Source of the DNA: Schauerella fraxinea
GTDB taxonomy: Bacteria; Pseudomonadota; Gammaproteobacteria; Burkholderiales; Burkholderiaceae_B
Length of the DNA stretch: 64,000 nt
Direction: 5' to 3'
Assembly: GCA_030849945.1 (NCBI GenBank)
Contig: JAVDKK010000001.1
Span: forward strand, 558,001-622,000
The notes below the pieces were generated by a model. The model was not told where the DNA came from, searched no databases, and worked only from the letters and a program-made list of their open reading frames with translations. Of this stretch, positions 1-8,451 are shown piece after piece. The translations under genes were made by a program, and so were the position numbers. Every line of letters begins with the position of its first letter. The first letter of the stretch is position 1.

Positions 1-42
1 GCAAGCTTGAAATGCGTGGTCATAAAATTGAATAATTGCGTC

Positions 43-1080
43 ATGATGATTGCCGGCGCCGGTACGACGGGCTTTGCGCCCCGTGAAGACGCGCATTTCG
101 AGGGAAAACCCGAACTTTCGATCGGGTTGATTCTGCTCGATCAGTTCACCTTGGCGGCGTTCTCCGGCCTGGTGGATGTGTTGCGTCTGGCAGGCGACCA
201 CGGCGGGCGCAGCCGGCAGATCCACACCGCGTGGCACGTGATGAGTTGGGATGGCAAACCGCGCCGCTGCAGCGCCGGCATTACGCTGGACGTGGACGGC
301 GCCTTGCCCGTGGATCCGGAGCGCTTCGACTACATCGCCATCTGCGGCGGCAACGACTATCCCAATATCCATCTGCCGCCGGTGCTGGCCGAGTGGCTCA
401 AGCTCGCCGCCACACGGCGCGTGCGCATGCTGGGCATCTGCACCGGCACCTTCGCGCTGGCGCAAGCGGAGCTGCTCGGCTCACGGTCGGTGTGCGTGCA
501 CTGGAATGTGCTGGATGCGTTTCGCGCCCGCTTTCCGCGCACGCCCGCCGTGGTCGACCGCCTCTTCATCGACGAAGGCGATCTCATCACCTGCGCAGGA
601 TCCACAGCCGCCATCGATCTCGGGCTGTATCTCATCGATCGCCACTGCGGCCGCGACAAAGCCCAGCAGGCGGTGCGGCACATGATGCTGCAGGGCATCC
701 GTCCCGCGCGCGTGCCGCAAGCCCATTTCTACAACGACCTCACGGGCATCGAAGACATGCGCGTGCGCCAGGCCGCCCACTACATCGAGCAACGCGTGGA
801 TAATCCGCCCTCACTGGACGCGATCGCGCGGTATGTGGGTGTGGGCCGACGCCAGCTCGAACGCGCCTTCAAGCTGGCGCTTGGCGTTACACCGATGGCG
901 TTCCAACGCGACATGCGGCTGGCCTATGCCCATTGGATGTTGCACCACAGCGCAGCAAACATTACCCAGATCGCGCTCGACTGCGGTTTTTCCGATGGCG
1001 CCCATTTCTCCCGCGAATTTCGCACTCGCTACGGCCTCTCGCCCCGGCAGTTTCAACGCAACAGGACCGTGCCCGCATGA
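43..1080 (+). CDS. GlxA-type transcriptional regulator (DJ-1/PfpI plus AraC helix-turn-helix)
   Basis: The N-terminal half (about residues 25-195) is a DJ-1/PfpI-like class I amidotransferase fold with a nucleophile-elbow-like ICTGTF around Cys133; in this family it serves as a sensor domain rather than a protease. The C-terminal part (about 235-340) is an AraC/XylS double helix-turn-helix ending in the typical GFSDGAHFSREFRTRYGLSPRQF. I chose the ATG at 43; a TTG at 7 in the same frame would add 12 residues, and the window edge hides the promoter. The stop overlaps the ATG of the following LysR gene (ATGA), so the two regulators are probably translated together. The effector is unknown; GlxA-like proteins often control amine or amide catabolism, which would suit the amidase operon downstream, but that link is inference. 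Confidence 0.88.
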   Translation: MMIAGAGTTGFAPREDAHFEGKPELSIGLILLDQFTLAAFSGLVDVLRLAGDHGGRSRQIHTAWHVMSWDGKPRRCSAGITLDVDGALPVDPERFDYIAICGGNDYPNIHLPPVLAEWLKLAATRRVRMLGICTGTFALAQAELLGSRSVCVHWNVLDAFRARFPRTPAVVDRLFIDEGDLITCAGSTAAIDLGLYLIDRHCGRDKAQQAVRHMMLQGIRPARVPQAHFYNDLTGIEDMRVRQAAHYIEQRVDNPPSLDAIARYVGVGRRQLERAFKLALGVTPMAFQRDMRLAYAHWMLHHSAANITQIALDCGFSDGAHFSREFRTRYGLSPRQFQRNRTVPA

Positions 1081-1970
1081 TCGATCTGCGCAATATCGAA
1101 ACCTTTTATTGGGTCGCCACGCTGGGTACCTTCAGCGCGGCCTCCGAAAAACTCAACACCACGCAGCCCACCATCTCGCAACGCATCGCCGCGCTCGAAA
1201 AGGATCTGGGTGTGCGCCTGTTCGATCGCGATGCGCGCGGTGTCAAGCTCACGGCCAAGGGTCATGAACTGCTGTCGCATGCCGAACGCATGCTGCAGGG
1301 CCGCAGCGACATGATCCAGGCCGCGCGCGAGGAAAACGTGTTCACCGGCACGATCCGGATCGGCGTGGCCGAGACCATCGTGCAAACCTGGCTCTCGGCC
1401 CTCATCGAACAAATCCACGCGACCTATCCCGCGCTGGTCATCGAAATCGAAGTCGACACCACCCATGTGCTGCGTTCGCATCTGCAGTCCCGCAGCATCG
1501 ATCTGGCCTTCCTGATGGGGCCGGTGCTCGAGGCACGGGTCGAGAACGTGCCGTTGTGCACGTACCCGTTGGCCTGGGTGGCGAGTCCCTTGCTGGATCT
1601 GGGCCCCGAGCCCTTGACGCTGGACCGGGTGGGACGACTACCCATCATCACCTATCCGTCCAACAGCAAACCGTATCAAGCCGTGCGCGACATGTTGACC
1701 ACCGCCGGTATCCACAAGCCGCGCATGTACGGCAGTGCCTCGCTGTCGATGGTGGTGCGGATGACTCAGGATGGCATGGGCACCAGTGTGATTGCGCCGA
1801 TTTTTCTCGGCAAGGAATTGGCCAGCGGCGAGTTGCGCATTCTGAACGTGGATGCCGGCCCATTGCCTGAGCTGAGTTTTACCGCCACCTGGATTTCCGG
1901 TCCGGACAGCCATGCGATCCGCGTCATCGCCGAGCTCGCGCAGCGCGTTGCCAATGCTGCCGCACACTAG
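1077..1970 (+). CDS. LysR-family transcriptional regulator
   Basis: This is a 297-residue LysR regulator. The N-terminal winged helix (residues 1-62) carries the usual pattern FYWVATLGTFSAASEKLNTT followed by QPTISQRIAALE. The rest is a periplasmic-binding-protein-like effector domain (about 90-295). The ATG at 1077 is chosen because it gives the canonical LysR start and overlaps the GlxA stop by four bases; longer in-frame extensions upstream lie inside the GlxA gene in another frame. Unusually for the family it is co-directional with its likely target, the TRAP transporter operon that begins 346 bp downstream, rather than divergent from it. Ligand unknown. Confidence 0.92.
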   Translation: MIDLRNIETFYWVATLGTFSAASEKLNTTQPTISQRIAALEKDLGVRLFDRDARGVKLTAKGHELLSHAERMLQGRSDMIQAAREENVFTGTIRIGVAETIVQTWLSALIEQIHATYPALVIEIEVDTTHVLRSHLQSRSIDLAFLMGPVLEARVENVPLCTYPLAWVASPLLDLGPEPLTLDRVGRLPIITYPSNSKPYQAVRDMLTTAGIHKPRMYGSASLSMVVRMTQDGMGTSVIAPIFLGKELASGELRILNVDAGPLPELSFTATWISGPDSHAIRVIAELAQRVANAAAH

Positions 1971-2316
1971 GACTTTCCCTTAGCCAATTCACTTTGGCAG
2001 CGCCCAAGCGAACGCCGGGCGAAGCGCACTCGACCTCCTGGACCCGCGCCAATCAACGCTTTGCGGACGATGCTGTACCTCAATTCACATAGCCATAAGG
2101 GAAATTTATACCCCCGCATGCGTACGAACGATTGGACGCTATGGCGAGGGCTGGGATGCAATGCGTTACAGAGCCATATCGAAATAGCCAGATTCCAAGG
2201 GGTTGGCCGATACCGCACGGTGTCGGATCTGGACTTGATCGCCTATGCCATCCAGCGCGCGCCGTGTACGGGCACCCCGCGCGCTCATGACATCCCGTCC
2301 TCAGGAGCATCGTCCC
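1971..2316. other. Gene-free 346-bp leader of the TRAP operon
   Basis: No convincing coding frame is present. The stretch around 2080-2112 is more AT-rich than its surroundings and contains ATAA...TTAT spaced like a weak LysR-type dyad (2095-2109). An inverted repeat with 8-base arms CCGATACC / GGTGTCGG (one wobble pair) around GCAC lies at 2207-2226, about 90 bases before dctP. Either could be an operator for the GlxA or LysR regulator upstream. The ribosome binding site AGGAG at 2303-2307 belongs to dctP. Confidence 0.4.
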
Positions 2317-3363
2317 ATGAAGAAGCATCTCGTTTTTGCCGCCGTCGCCGCCTCGCTGGTTGCCGGCAGCGTGTCGGCCCAAGACCTGCCCAAGACGCAA
2401 TTGCGCATCGTCGGCGGCTTGAGCAATCTGACCGCCTACAACGATTACGAGCGTCCGTTCTGGACCAAGACGATCCCCGAACTGTCCAAGGGACAAGTGA
2501 CGGCCGACATCAAGGGCTTCAACGAAATGGGCCTGAAGGGTCCGGAATTGATGCGTTTGATGTCGCAAGGCGTGATCGAATTCGGTACCGCCACGCTGTC
2601 GTACTTCGCCAGCGATAACCCGATCAACGAAGCCATCGATCTGGCCGGTCTGGCGCCCGACGTGAAAACGGCCCGTGCGGTCACGAAGTCGTTCGAACCC
2701 GTTTACGCCAAGTTCTACGGCGACGGTGCCAAGGTGAAGCTGCTGGGCATCTCGACCTATCCGGCGCAAGTGCTGTTCTGCAATGCCACGATCACCGGCC
2801 TGGCCGACATCAAGGGCAAGAAAGTGCGCACCAGCAGCCGCACCACGGCTGAGTTTGTCGAAGCACTGGGCGGTTCGAGCGTGACCATGGCCTTCGGTGA
2901 AGTGGTGCCGGCCCTGCAGAACAAGGTTGTCGATTGCGCCATCACCGGTTCCCTCTCGGGCTATTCGGCCAAGTGGTATGAAGTGTCGACCCATCTGGTC
3001 GCCCTGCCCATCAACTGGAACCAGCAGATCCACGCCGTCAACCAGAAGGCTTGGGACAAGCTGGATCCGAAGGTGCAGGCTTTCCTGCAAACGAACGTGA
3101 CCAAGCTTGTCGACGACATCTGGGACGGCGCCGCGCGTCAAACTCAGGAAGGGTATGACTGCAATACCGGCGCGGCCGCATGCTCTTTGCCGGTTAAGGG
3201 CAAGATGAAGCTCGTCGAACCCAGCGATGCCGACCGTGCGTTGCTCAAGAAGGTGCTGCAAGAAGCGGTGTTGCCGAAGTGGGCAGCCCGTTGCTCGGCA
3301 GACTGCGTGAAGGACTTCAACGCCACCGTCGGCAAGACGGTTGGGTTGACGGCCAGCAAGTAA
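2317..3363 (+). CDS. dctP: TRAP transporter solute-binding protein (DctP family)
   Basis: A 348-residue periplasmic binding protein. Residues 1-22 form a Sec signal peptide ending VSAQ; the mature protein has the DctP-family pattern, including LADIKGKKVRT and FGEVVPALQNKVVDCAI, where family members carry the conserved region near the carboxylate-binding arginine. The ATG at 2317 is chosen because AGGAG sits 9 bases upstream and the signal peptide starts there; longer frames extend into non-coding sequence. It delivers an organic acid or similar solute to the DctQ/DctM permease encoded next. Substrate not predictable from sequence; the downstream amidase and DUF genes suggest an amide- or lactam-type acid. 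Confidence 0.92.
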   Translation: MKKHLVFAAVAASLVAGSVSAQDLPKTQLRIVGGLSNLTAYNDYERPFWTKTIPELSKGQVTADIKGFNEMGLKGPELMRLMSQGVIEFGTATLSYFASDNPINEAIDLAGLAPDVKTARAVTKSFEPVYAKFYGDGAKVKLLGISTYPAQVLFCNATITGLADIKGKKVRTSSRTTAEFVEALGGSSVTMAFGEVVPALQNKVVDCAITGSLSGYSAKWYEVSTHLVALPINWNQQIHAVNQKAWDKLDPKVQAFLQTNVTKLVDDIWDGAARQTQEGYDCNTGAAACSLPVKGKMKLVEPSDADRALLKKVLQEAVLPKWAARCSADCVKDFNATVGKTVGLTASK

Positions 3364-3372
3364 AGGCATGAC

Positions 3373-3401
3373 GACGTCGGGCCATCGTTTGGCCCGACGT
3401 C
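3373..3401 (+). terminator. Strong intercistronic hairpin after dctP
   Basis: Two perfect 12-base arms, GACGTCGGGCCA (3373-3384) and TGGCCCGACGTC (3390-3401), enclose a TCGTT loop 9 bases after the dctP stop. No T-tract follows, so it is more likely a partial terminator or a 3'-end mRNA stabiliser that raises binding-protein output above the permeases than a full stop. Confidence 0.6.
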
Positions 3402-3525
3402 ACGCACGACCGCGCACCGGCCACGCCGGTACGCCCTGAAGCCGCCATCGCCGCGGCGCTGTACGACACCCATCGCATCATTCGCATTACCGACCAACGC
3501 GGCATTTCTGCCCAGAGGTTCATAC

Positions 3526-4146
3526 ATGACCACATCCCCTCGTTTTCAGACGCTCGCGCGCCTGCTGCGCCTGGCTGAATCGCTTTCACGCGGTGCAGTC
3601 TGGGTAGGCGGCGGCCTCACGATCGCCAGCGTTCTGCTCATTTCCTTCGACGTGCTGGCGCGCAAGTTCTTCGGTTTCAATACGGGTGGCGCCGACGAAC
3701 TGTCCAGCTACGCTTTCGCGATCAGCACCTCCTGGGCACTGGCTTTTGCCACGTTGCAGCGGGCTAACGTCCGCGTGGACGTGATCTACCAATACTTCCC
3801 TGTGCGCATTTCAGCTTTGCTCGACTGGATCGCGCTCGTGACGCTTGGCGTGTTCATGGTGTTCCTGACGTTCTACGCCTACGAAGTCGCACTGACGTCG
3901 CTGCAGCAAAAAGCCGCGGCAAACACACCGCTCGCCACACCGTTGTGGATCCCGCAGGGCCTGTGGGTATTAGGCTTGGCGTGGATGTGCATTGTGGTGG
4001 CCCTGATGTTGTTGCGTGCTTCCGCGGCATTGGTGACCGGCGATATCCAGCTGGTCAAGGACATTTGTGGCGTGCGTTCTTCGCAAGAAGAAGCCGAAGA
4101 AGAAGCCGCCGCTGGCGAACGTATGGTCAAAGGAGAACCGGCATGA
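3526..4146 (+). CDS. dctQ: TRAP transporter small permease (DctQ family)
   Basis: A 206-residue inner-membrane protein with four hydrophobic segments (roughly residues 25-47, 62-80, 98-118 and 140-165), the expected layout and length for the DctQ subunit of tripartite ATP-independent periplasmic transporters. The motif VLARKFFGFNTGGADELSSY in the first third is the typical DctQ region. AGAGG at 3514-3518 supports the ATG at 3526. The C-terminal tail is rich in Glu and Ala. Its stop overlaps the dctM start (ATGA at 4143-4146), giving translational coupling of the two permease subunits. Confidence 0.9.
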   Translation: MTTSPRFQTLARLLRLAESLSRGAVWVGGGLTIASVLLISFDVLARKFFGFNTGGADELSSYAFAISTSWALAFATLQRANVRVDVIYQYFPVRISALLDWIALVTLGVFMVFLTFYAYEVALTSLQQKAAANTPLATPLWIPQGLWVLGLAWMCIVVALMLLRASAALVTGDIQLVKDICGVRSSQEEAEEEAAAGERMVKGEPA

Positions 4147-5426
4147 TCGCCACCGCACTCACCCTGTTGCTTGTGCTGATCGGACTGAGCATTCCCGTGG
4201 GCGCCGCGCTCGGCGTCCTCGGTCTGCTGCTCGATCCGATGTTCTCGATGCTGCCCCTCACGCGGGCCATCGGTGAAATCTCGTGGAGTTCGAATAACGA
4301 GTTTCTGCTCGTCGCCATTCCGCTCTTCATCATGTTGGGCGAGGTGTTGCTTCGCGCCGGCTTCGCAGAGCGCATGTACTCTGCCATGAGCTTATGGCTA
4401 TCGTGGCTGCCGGGCGGCCTGATGCACGCCAACATCGGCGCCTCCACGTTGTTCTCTGCGACCTCGGGTTCGAGCGTGGCCACTGCCGCCACAGTCGGCA
4501 CGGTCGCCATTCCTCAGATCAAGAAGTACGGCTACAACGAGCCGCTGTTCCTGGGCAGTCTGGCAGCGGGCGGCACCCTGGGCATCCTGATTCCGCCGTC
4601 GATCAACCTCGTCATCTATGGCGTGCTGACCAATTCGTCGGTGCCCAAGCTGTATCTGGCCGGCATCATTCCCGGCTTTGCGATGGCGCTGCTCTTCATG
4701 TTGACGGTGATCTTCGCCTGCGTCGCCAAACCGCACTGGGGTGGCAAGAAAATCCATGCAACCTGGGGCCAGCGTTTCGCCAGTCTCGTCCATTTGGCGC
4801 CGCCGCTGGGCATCTTCTTCCTGGTCGTCGGCTCCATCTATGCCGGTTTGGCGACGCCCACCGAAGCGGCTGCGCTGGGCGTGCTGGGTGCATTGATTCT
4901 CGCCGCCTGGTTCCGCCGCCTGACCTGGAACATGCTGCGCGAAGCGATCGAAGGCACGATGAAGTCGACCGCGATGATCATGCTGATCGTGATCGCGGCC
5001 AGCTTCCTGAACTTCGTGATGTCGGCCACCGGCCTGACCGACGCGCTCACTCAGTCGATCACCGGCCTGGGCCTGTCGCCCGGCATGATGCTGCTCATCA
5101 TCATCGTGTTCTATCTGGTGCTGGGTTGCTTCATGGAAACGTTGTCGATGATGATCACCACGATCCCCATCGTCGCACCCATCATGATCGCGCTGGGCTA
5201 CGACCCCATCTGGCTCGGCATCGTCATCATCGTGTTGGTCGAAGCGGCTTTGATTACGCCGCCGGTCGGCCTGAACCTGTTCGTGGTGCAAAGCCTGCGC
5301 AAGAGCGGTTCGATGAGCGCGGTGATCGTCGGCAGCCTGCCGTTCGTCGCCGCCATGTTCGTGATGCTGGCGCTTCTGGCCTTCTTCCCCGATATCGCGC
5401 TGTGGTTGCCGCGCGTGTTCGGTTGA
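4143..5426 (+). CDS. dctM: TRAP transporter large permease (DctM family)
   Basis: A 427-residue, highly hydrophobic protein with about 11-12 membrane segments, the usual size for DctM. Recognisable family stretches include the loop SATSGSSVATAATVGTVAIP, LGILIPPSINLVIYG, and LITPPVGLNLFVVQ near the C-terminus. It forms the ion-coupled translocation channel with DctQ and receives substrate from DctP. The start overlaps the dctQ stop. A 53-bp gap then leads to the DUF2848 gene, so the catabolic genes that follow are probably on the same transcript. Confidence 0.93.
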   Translation: MIATALTLLLVLIGLSIPVGAALGVLGLLLDPMFSMLPLTRAIGEISWSSNNEFLLVAIPLFIMLGEVLLRAGFAERMYSAMSLWLSWLPGGLMHANIGASTLFSATSGSSVATAATVGTVAIPQIKKYGYNEPLFLGSLAAGGTLGILIPPSINLVIYGVLTNSSVPKLYLAGIIPGFAMALLFMLTVIFACVAKPHWGGKKIHATWGQRFASLVHLAPPLGIFFLVVGSIYAGLATPTEAAALGVLGALILAAWFRRLTWNMLREAIEGTMKSTAMIMLIVIAASFLNFVMSATGLTDALTQSITGLGLSPGMMLLIIIVFYLVLGCFMETLSMMITTIPIVAPIMIALGYDPIWLGIVIIVLVEAALITPPVGLNLFVVQSLRKSGSMSAVIVGSLPFVAAMFVMLALLAFFPDIALWLPRVFG

Positions 5427-5479
5427 TTCGCCGTCGCCATTGATTCTTCGTCCAAGACCTTCTTTTTATTGAGCCTCAC

Positions 5480-6160
5480 ATGAAAGTAGCCTTCAACATC
5501 ATCGGCGCCGATCGCCGCGTCGAAACCGACATCGCCAATGTGGTCGTGGCCGGCTGGGCCGGGCGCGACCGCGATGCGATCGAGCATCACATCGAAGAAC
5601 TGGCCGCCATCGGCGTGCCGCGTCCCAGCACCGTGCCGCTGTACTACCGCATCGCCGACAACCAGCTCACCCAGGCCACCAGCCTGCAAGCGGTGGGCGG
5701 CGAATCGTCGGGCGAGATCGAAACGTTCGTGTTCACGGTCGACGGCGTCATGTACGTCAGCATCGCCTCGGACCACACCGACCGCAAGCTCGAATCGCAC
5801 AGTGTCGCGCTCTCCAAGCAGTTGTGCGTGAAGCCTCTGGCAAGCGACGCCTGGGTGTTCGACGACGTGGCCGACTACTGGGACGAGCTCGTCATCCGCT
5901 CGTACATCGAAGAAAACGGCGTGACCGTGCTGTATCAGGAAGGCACCCTGGCGTCGCTGCAATCGCCGCTGGATCTGATCGCCGGCTACACGGGCGGCGC
6001 GCGCACGCTGCCCGAAGGCACCGGCATGACGTGCGGCACGGTAGGCGCCATCGGTGGCATTCGCCCCGCCGCGGCGTTTACGATGGAGCTTCACGATCCG
6101 CGCCGCGACCGCACCTTGCGCCACGCCTACCGGGTCGAATTCCTCCCTGAAATCGCCTGA
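5480..6160 (+). CDS. DUF2848 family protein
   Basis: A 226-residue soluble protein that I recognise as DUF2848 from its N-terminal block (VVAGWAGRDRDAIEHHIEEL, then GVPRPSTVPLYYRIADNQLTQ) and the C-terminal THE-like portion RDRTLRHAYRVEFL. The biochemical activity of the family is not established to my knowledge. The fold looks related to fumarylacetoacetate-hydrolase-like enzymes, but that is a guess. It sits 53 bp after dctM and 13 bp before the amidase, so it likely acts on the compound imported by the TRAP system or on its hydrolysis product. Confidence 0.8.
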   Translation: MKVAFNIIGADRRVETDIANVVVAGWAGRDRDAIEHHIEELAAIGVPRPSTVPLYYRIADNQLTQATSLQAVGGESSGEIETFVFTVDGVMYVSIASDHTDRKLESHSVALSKQLCVKPLASDAWVFDDVADYWDELVIRSYIEENGVTVLYQEGTLASLQSPLDLIAGYTGGARTLPEGTGMTCGTVGAIGGIRPAAAFTMELHDPRRDRTLRHAYRVEFLPEIA

Positions 6161-6173
6161 GTCCGTTGCCACC

Positions 6174-7535
6174 ATGACCCTGCTTCCGACGCTTAACGAC
6201 CTCTCCGCCTCGCTTCTTTCCGGCAGCACCACCGCCGCGGCGCTCGCCAACAACGCGATCACGCGCGCCACCGATCCGTTCGGCGAAGGCGAGCGCGTGT
6301 TCATCGAGGTGTATGCCGAGCAAGCGCGCGCCAGCGCTGCTGCTGCGGATACCTTGCGCGCGGCCGGCCTGCGCCGCTCGCCCATCGATGGGCTGCCGAT
6401 CTCGATCAAGGACTTGTTCGACTACAAGGGCAGCATCACCAAGGGCGGCTCGGTAGCGCTGAACGACGCGGCACCCGCCACGGCCAACGCCGTCGTCGTC
6501 GATCGTCTGCTCGCGGCGGGCGCGGTCATCGTGGGTCGCACCAATATGACCGAGTTCGCGTACTCGGGGCTGGGCATCAATCCGCATTACGGCACCCCAC
6601 GCAATCCATGGGATCGTGCCACAGGCCGCATTCCCGGCGGCTCGTCGTCGGGCGCCGCGATCTCGGTGACCGACGGCATGGCAGCCGCCGGCATCGGGTC
6701 CGACACCGGCGGCTCGGTACGCATTCCGTCCGCGCTGTGCGGGCTCACCGGCTTCAAGCCCACGGCCCGCCGTGTCACGATGCAAGGCGTGCAACCGCTC
6801 TCCGCCAGCCTGGACTCCATCGGGCCGCTGGCGCCGTCGGTCGCCTGCTGCGCCGTGCTCGACGCCATCCTGGCCGGCGAACCCATTCATGTGCCGCAAC
6901 CTGCCGCGCTGCGCGGCTTGCGGCTCGCAGTGCCGACCACCGTCGCGCTCGACGGCATGGACGACACCGTGGCCGCCGTGTTCAGCGACACGATCGAGAA
7001 GCTGCGCGCGGCCGGTGCACAAGTGGACGAGATCGCCGTTCCCGCTTTCGCCAAGCTCGCCACCATCAACGCGGCCGGCGGCTTCACCGCGTCGGAAGCG
7101 TGGGCCTTCCACCGCAAGTTGATCGGCACGAGCGCCGACCGTTACGACCCGCGCGTGGTGTCGCGCATCAAGCGCGGCGAAGCGATCTCGGCGGCCGACT
7201 ATATCGACCTGCTGGCCGCACGCCAGGCGTGGGTGGCCGAAGTGTGCGCCACGATCGCCCCGTTCGACGCGTTGATCATGCCCACGGTGCCTATCGTGGC
7301 GCCGTCGATCGAGGTGCTGTCCGCTGCCGATGACGCGTACTACGCCGCCAATGGCGCCATCCTGCGCAATCCCACGCTGATCAACTTCCTCGATGGTTGC
7401 TCGTTGTCGGTACCTTGCCATGCTGAAGACGAAGCCCCGGTGGGATTGATGATCTCGGCCTGCGCCGGCGCCGACCAACGCGTACTGGCCATCGGCCTGG
7501 CCGTAGAAGACCTCCTGCACAGCCGCCAAGGATAA
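6174..7535 (+). CDS. Amidase-signature family amidase
   Basis: A 453-residue Ser-cisSer-Lys amidase. The catalytic lysine is in GLPISIKDLFDYKG (Lys79); the signature block GRIPGGSSSGAAISV with the following GIGSDTGGSVRIPSALCG supplies the cis-serine and nucleophilic serine. The ATG at 6174 is 13 bases after the DUF2848 stop; a longer frame starting inside DUF2848 is unlikely. It hydrolyses a C-N amide bond of an unknown small molecule, releasing ammonia and a carboxylate. Related proteins include GatA, allophanate hydrolase AtzF and hydrazidases, but there is no GatB or GatC partner here, so a tRNA amidotransferase role is unlikely. Confidence 0.88.
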   Translation: MTLLPTLNDLSASLLSGSTTAAALANNAITRATDPFGEGERVFIEVYAEQARASAAAADTLRAAGLRRSPIDGLPISIKDLFDYKGSITKGGSVALNDAAPATANAVVVDRLLAAGAVIVGRTNMTEFAYSGLGINPHYGTPRNPWDRATGRIPGGSSSGAAISVTDGMAAAGIGSDTGGSVRIPSALCGLTGFKPTARRVTMQGVQPLSASLDSIGPLAPSVACCAVLDAILAGEPIHVPQPAALRGLRLAVPTTVALDGMDDTVAAVFSDTIEKLRAAGAQVDEIAVPAFAKLATINAAGGFTASEAWAFHRKLIGTSADRYDPRVVSRIKRGEAISAADYIDLLAARQAWVAEVCATIAPFDALIMPTVPIVAPSIEVLSAADDAYYAANGAILRNPTLINFLDGCSLSVPCHAEDEAPVGLMISACAGADQRVLAIGLAVEDLLHSRQG

Positions 7536-7543
7536 GGATCCGC

Positions 7544-8338
7544 ATGACGCTGGATACTGCCATTGCCCCTGCCTACCAAGCGCGTCTCGATGCGCGCGCG
7601 GGCCGTTTGACCGGTCCCACCGCCAACCTTGCACCGGGCAATGTGCAGGCCAACCTGGCGATTCTGCCGCGCGAACTGGCGGCGGATTTCCTGCGCTTCT
7701 GTCAGCGCAATCCCAAGCCCTGCCCCGTGCTGGCGGTATCCGAGCCAGGCGATCCGTCGTTGGCCGATCTCGGACACGACATCGATATCCGTAGCGATAT
7801 CCCGCGCTATCGCGTGTGGCACGACGGCGAACTCGTCGCCGAGCCCACCGACGTGCGCGATATCTGGCGCGACGATCTCGTGTCGTTTCTGATCGGGTGT
7901 TCGTTTTCGTTCGAAGAAGCCATGCTCGACAATGGCCTGCCGGTACGGCACATCGAACAGGGCTGCAATGTGCCGATGTATCGCACGAATATCGCCACGC
8001 GCGCGGCCGGACCGTTCTCGGGTCCGCTGGTGGTCTCGATGCGGCCGATGAACGCCGCCGACGCCATCCGCGCGGTGCAGGTCACGTCGCGCTTTCCGTC
8101 GGTGCACGGCGCGCCCGTGCATCTGGGCGATCCCGCATTGATCGGCATCCAGGATATCGGCCGGCCCGATTACGGCGATCCCGTCGAGATCAAGCCTGGC
8201 GAGATGCCCGTGTTCTGGGCTTGCGGCGTCACCCCGCAATCGGTCGTGGCCGCCACCCGCCCCCCGTTCTGCATCACGCATGCGCCGGGGCACATGCTGG
8301 TCACGGACCTGATCAATAGCCGGCTAGCGGCGTTTTAA
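7544..8338 (+). CDS. DUF1445 / putative hydro-lyase (D-glutamate cyclase-like)
   Basis: A 264-residue protein of the DUF1445 (YcsI-like) family, recognised from VQANLAILPRELAADFLRFC, FLIGCSFSFEEAMLDNG, NVPMYRTNI and the C-terminal CGVTPQSVVAATRPPFCITHAPGHMLVTD. Family members are annotated as putative hydro-lyases, and some relatives act as D-glutamate cyclase. GGATAAGGAT just upstream serves as ribosome binding site for the ATG at 7544. It begins 8 bases after the amidase stop and is the last gene of the operon. With the amidase it would fit opening or forming of a cyclic amide such as a 5-oxoproline-like compound; this is inference. Confidence 0.85.
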   Translation: MTLDTAIAPAYQARLDARAGRLTGPTANLAPGNVQANLAILPRELAADFLRFCQRNPKPCPVLAVSEPGDPSLADLGHDIDIRSDIPRYRVWHDGELVAEPTDVRDIWRDDLVSFLIGCSFSFEEAMLDNGLPVRHIEQGCNVPMYRTNIATRAAGPFSGPLVVSMRPMNAADAIRAVQVTSRFPSVHGAPVHLGDPALIGIQDIGRPDYGDPVEIKPGEMPVFWACGVTPQSVVAATRPPFCITHAPGHMLVTDLINSRLAAF

Positions 8339-8349
8339 TAGGCTGGGTC

Positions 8350-8371
8350 GACGCGGGCGCAGGCTCGCGTC
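8350..8371. terminator. Hairpin between convergent DUF1445 and MFS genes
   Basis: Arms GACGCGGGC and GCTCGCGTC (one wobble pair) enclose GCAG, 11 bases after the DUF1445 stop and about 80 bases before the convergent MFS stop. No T-run follows, so its role as a bidirectional terminator is tentative. Confidence 0.4.
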
Positions 8372-8451
8372 GGTGGACGAGCGACCTGACGCGGCAGACA
8401 GCGGACGACCCATCTCTTCCGCTTATCAGTCGATCCACGCTCGGCACCGCA

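Noticed and set aside
2080..3369. A 429-codon open frame on the minus strand
   Set aside because: It mirrors dctP, which has a signal peptide, a ribosome binding site and family motifs.
6174..7535. GatA subunit of the tRNA amidotransferase
   Set aside because: No gatB or gatC is nearby and the gene is embedded in a transporter-linked operon.
6078..7634. A 518-codon open frame on the minus strand
   Set aside because: It is antisense to the amidase, which has its catalytic triad; no motif is seen in the translation.
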